In this document: in pieces, positions 4,238-6,322 of the stretch
Layout: each line of letters starts with the position of its first letter
How positions within the stretch are numbered: the first letter of the stretch is position 1
Source of the DNA: an uncultured Eubacteriaceae bacterium
GTDB lineage: Bacteria > Bacillota > Clostridia > Eubacteriales > Eubacteriaceae
Reading direction: 5' to 3'
Assembly: GCA_947630385.1 (NCBI GenBank)
Contig: CANRHG010000113.1
Location: 1 to 6,322, forward strand
Length of the DNA: 6,322 bases
Position numbers and translations under genes: made by a program
Notes under the pieces: model-generated
What the model was told of the DNA's origin: nothing
Seen by the model: only the letters and a program-made list of their open reading frames with translations
The model's database searches: none

Positions 4238-6322
4238 TTAGTCCGGCATGACGATCGTTTCGAGCGGCTTTGACGGATAACCGGCTTCGGTCAGCTCTTC
4301 GGCGATGTGGTCCAGATCCGTTCCCGGTTCACATTCGATCGTGGCTTCGCCCTTGTCGAGATCGACCTGGGCGTTGAGAACCCCCGGCTGTTCTTCTAAA
4401 ATTCCCTTGACCCGCGCAACGCAGTGCTTGCAACTCATGTCGTCTACTTTAAAACGTATTTCCATATCTTTCTCCTTTTCTTTGGTTATGACTTCTATAT
4501 TTTCTTCTGCTTTTTGAAGCTTGTAAGTTTTACGTTTGAAAAATCTCAGCCGCAGCGCGTTCGTCACTACGCTTACCGAACTCAGGCTCATGGCAGCGGC
4601 CGCAAACATCGCGTTTAGCTTGATCCCAAACGGGATATAAAGCAGTCCCGCGGCAAGCGGAATACAGATGACGTTGTAGATAAACGCCCAAAACAGGTTT
4701 TCTTTGATGTTGGTAAGCGTGGAGCGGCTAAGTTGTACGGCCGTTACGACTTCCATCAGATCCTCTCGCATGAGGATCACGTCCGCCGACTCAATAGCCA
4801 CGTCCGTTCCGGTCCCGATGGCGATCCCGTCGTTGGCCTGAACCAGTGCCGGGGCGTCGTTGATCCCGTCGCCGACCATCGTTACGTTAAGCCCCTGGTC
4901 CTGCAGCTCCTTGACCGCGGAAGCCTTCTGGTTCGGCAGGACTTCCGCGATGACGTGGGTGATCCCGGCCTGAGCGGCTACGGCCTTTGCGGTACGGATG
5001 TTGTCTCCCGTCAACATATAAGGCGTAATTCCCATGGCCGTAAGCTGTTCGATAGCTTCTTTCGCGCTTTCTTTTAAGACGTCCGCTACGGCGATAAGAG
5101 CGGCAAGTTTTCCATCTATGCCGATCAAAAGCACGGTCTGGCCTTTATCCGAAAGACTTTCAATTCTTTCTTTGACCCCGTCGGTTTTTATCCCGTTTTC
5201 GTTCATAAAGGTCGCGTTTCCCGCAAGGACCGTCTTTTCGTCTACCTCGCCTCTGACCCCACGTCCGGGAACGGCCGAAAACTGTGAAACTTCGAGAAGT
5301 TTTAGGCCTTCTTCCTGGGCCTTTTGCACGATGGCCTCCGAGAGCGGGTGCTCGCTTTTGGCTTCGAGTGAGGCGACGAGTTCCAAAACGGGCGAACCGG
5401 ACAGATTTACGATCTCGGTCACGACGGGTTTTCCGGTCGTGAGCGTACCGGTCTTATCAAAGACGATTGCCCCGCTCTTACCCAGGCTCTCCAGGGCTTC
5501 CCCGTTTTTAAACAAGATCCCGTTTTTGGCCCCAACGCCGGTCCCGACCATAATTGCCGTCGGTGTCGCAAGTCCCAATGCGCACGGACAGGAGATGACG
5601 AGAATTGAAATGGCGATAGACAGGGCAAAGGAAAAGCCATAACCCAGGAAATACCAGACGATAAAAGCTACGAGCGCGATCCCCATGACCGTTGGTACAA
5701 AGTAGCGGCTGATCGTATCGGCCATCCGGGCGATCGGCGCTTTGGAAGACTGGGCCTCTTCGACGAGCGCGATGATTTTAGCCAGGCTCGTATCGTCCCC
5801 GATGCGGGAAGCTTCAAAGACCACGCTTCCGGTCTTGTTGATCGATCCGGCCGATACCGGATCCCCGACGTTCTTTTCTACCGGGATGCTCTCGCCGGTC
5901 AATAGGCTCTCGTCGACCGAGGTATGCCCTTCGGTGATGACGCCGTCGACCGGAATACGCTGCCCGGGACGGATCACGACCATATCTCCGACGACCACTT
6001 GTTCGATCGGGATCTCGGTCTCTCTACCGTCACGCTCGACGGTTGCCGTATCGGGCGTGAGTTCGACGAGTTTTTCGATCGCCTGGGAGGTCTTCCCCTT
6101 GGCTCTGGTCTCTAAAAACTTCCCAACGGAGATCAGCGCCAGGATAACGACCGAGCTCTCAAAATACAGATCGTGCGCGTAGTGGTGCAGAAGCGTCATA
6201 TCCCCGTACGAGACCGCGTAGATCATGTTGTAAAAAACGTAGACCGAATAGATAAAGGCGGCGCTCGTCCCTACGGCAATGAGCGAGTCCATGTTCGGGA
6301 CGCGGTGCCATAAGGCCTTAAA
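4238..6322 (-). CDS. copA: Cu(I)-exporting P1B-type ATPase with C-terminal CopZ-like domain (5' end outside window)
   Basis: This inner-membrane pump expels Cu(I)/Ag(I) from the cytoplasm using ATP. Only the last 694 aa are here: the frame runs off the right edge as FKALWHRVPN before the Met at 6292, which is internal. Numbered from that Met, the actuator TGES is at 132-135, the membrane metal site CPC at 235-237, the phosphorylated DKTGT at 279-283, the P1B-specific SEHP at 313-316, TGDN at 428-431, and GDGINDAP at 474-481. Tyr539-Asn540 and MSLSS (568-572) with CPC define the Cu(I)/Ag(I) subgroup. About six membrane segments are visible; the first two and any N-terminal metal domain are off-window. 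After the usual end at NALRLRFFK comes a charged linker and a complete HMA domain with MSCKHC (619-624), ending in VMPD. An internal Shine-Dalgarno and ATG precede this domain. The terminator at 4190-4228 follows. Its regulator is not visible. Confidence 0.95.
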   Translation of the reverse strand, partial: FKALWHRVPNMDSLIAVGTSAAFIYSVYVFYNMIYAVSYGDMTLLHHYAHDLYFESSVVILALISVGKFLETRAKGKTSQAIEKLVELTPDTATVERDGRETEIPIEQVVVGDMVVIRPGQRIPVDGVITEGHTSVDESLLTGESIPVEKNVGDPVSAGSINKTGSVVFEASRIGDDTSLAKIIALVEEAQSSKAPIARMADTISRYFVPTVMGIALVAFIVWYFLGYGFSFALSIAISILVISCPCALGLATPTAIMVGTGVGAKNGILFKNGEALESLGKSGAIVFDKTGTLTTGKPVVTEIVNLSGSPVLELVASLEAKSEHPLSEAIVQKAQEEGLKLLEVSQFSAVPGRGVRGEVDEKTVLAGNATFMNENGIKTDGVKERIESLSDKGQTVLLIGIDGKLAALIAVADVLKESAKEAIEQLTAMGITPYMLTGDNIRTAKAVAAQAGITHVIAEVLPNQKASAVKELQDQGLNVTMVGDGINDAPALVQANDGIAIGTGTDVAIESADVILMREDLMEVVTAVQLSRSTLTNIKENLFWAFIYNVICIPLAAGLLYIPFGIKLNAMFAAAAMSLSSVSVVTNALRLRFFKRKTYKLQKAEENIEVITKEKEKDMEIRFKVDDMSCKHCVARVKGILEEQPGVLNAQVDLDKGEATIECEPGTDLDHIAEELTEAGYPSKPLETIVMPD
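4463..4477 (-). promoter_or_regulatory. Internal ribosome-binding site and in-frame start for a CopZ-like protein
   Basis: Within copA the minus strand has AAGGAG (4477-4472), AAAGAT, then ATG (4465-4463), a consensus site at ideal spacing. Initiation here would make a 75-aa protein (4238-4465) starting MEIRFKVDDMSCKHC, the size and fold of the free copper chaperone CopZ. The linker codons for KEKEKD create the site, so it could be a relic of a once separate copZ gene or chance in Lys/Glu codons. Whether it is used cannot be seen from sequence. Confidence 0.5.

Noticed and set aside
5034..5642. 202-codon plus-strand ORF opposite copA, and similar ORFs at 3351-3824 and 5742-6182
   Set aside because: They are antisense shadows of copA and the nucleoside hydrolase, Ser/Thr/Pro-rich from reversed codon bias, and without recognisable domains or ribosome-binding sites.
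6290..6292. ATG at 6292 as the true start of copA
   Set aside because: The frame stays open to the window edge as FKALWHRVPN, which is the conserved sequence before NMDSLIAVGTSAA in CopA. The real start is outside the window.

Overview
The window reads as bacterial chromosome, most likely Bacillota (Firmicutes). The evidence is strong purine-rich Shine-Dalgarno sequences (AAGGAG or AAAGGAG, 5-7 bases from the start), AT-rich gaps around coding sequence of moderate GC, a cre-like catabolite site, factor-independent terminators, and best family resemblance to Firmicutes-type flavoproteins and CopA. No RNA gene, CRISPR array or insertion sequence is visible, and genus cannot be assigned.

Layout, left to right. 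(1) Bases 3-65 hold the last codons of a plus-strand gene entering from the left; a bidirectional terminator at 117-140 separates it from the next gene. (2) Bases 148-1251, minus strand: a glycerol dehydrogenase (GldA type) with its Zn ligands intact. (3) Divergent from it, plus strand: a run of small FMN proteins. These are a flavodoxin-domain protein (1390-1893), a nitroreductase-family oxidoreductase joined to it by an ATGA overlap (1890-2408), and a broken NAD(P)H-dependent flavin reductase (about 2411-2939). (4) A 13-bp bidirectional terminator at 3004-3037 closes this run and also the minus-strand nucleoside hydrolase (3044-4012). (5) Bases 4238-6322, minus strand: most of a Cu(I)-exporting P1B-type ATPase (CopA) whose N-terminus lies beyond the right edge and whose C-terminus carries a CopZ-like domain.

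The genes form independent transcription units covering glycerol/NAD redox metabolism, flavin-dependent redox chemistry, nucleoside salvage and copper efflux. They do not form one pathway.

Two places deserve attention. In the broken flavin reductase, two in-frame TGA codons fall exactly on the second and third cysteines of a C-x2-C-x2-C-x4-C motif. They are followed by a bulged stem-loop resembling a bacterial SECIS element, but the gene also has a TAA, a frameshift and no clear start. In copA, a good ribosome-binding site and ATG lie inside the frame just before the C-terminal metal-binding domain, which could yield a free CopZ-like chaperone from the same message.
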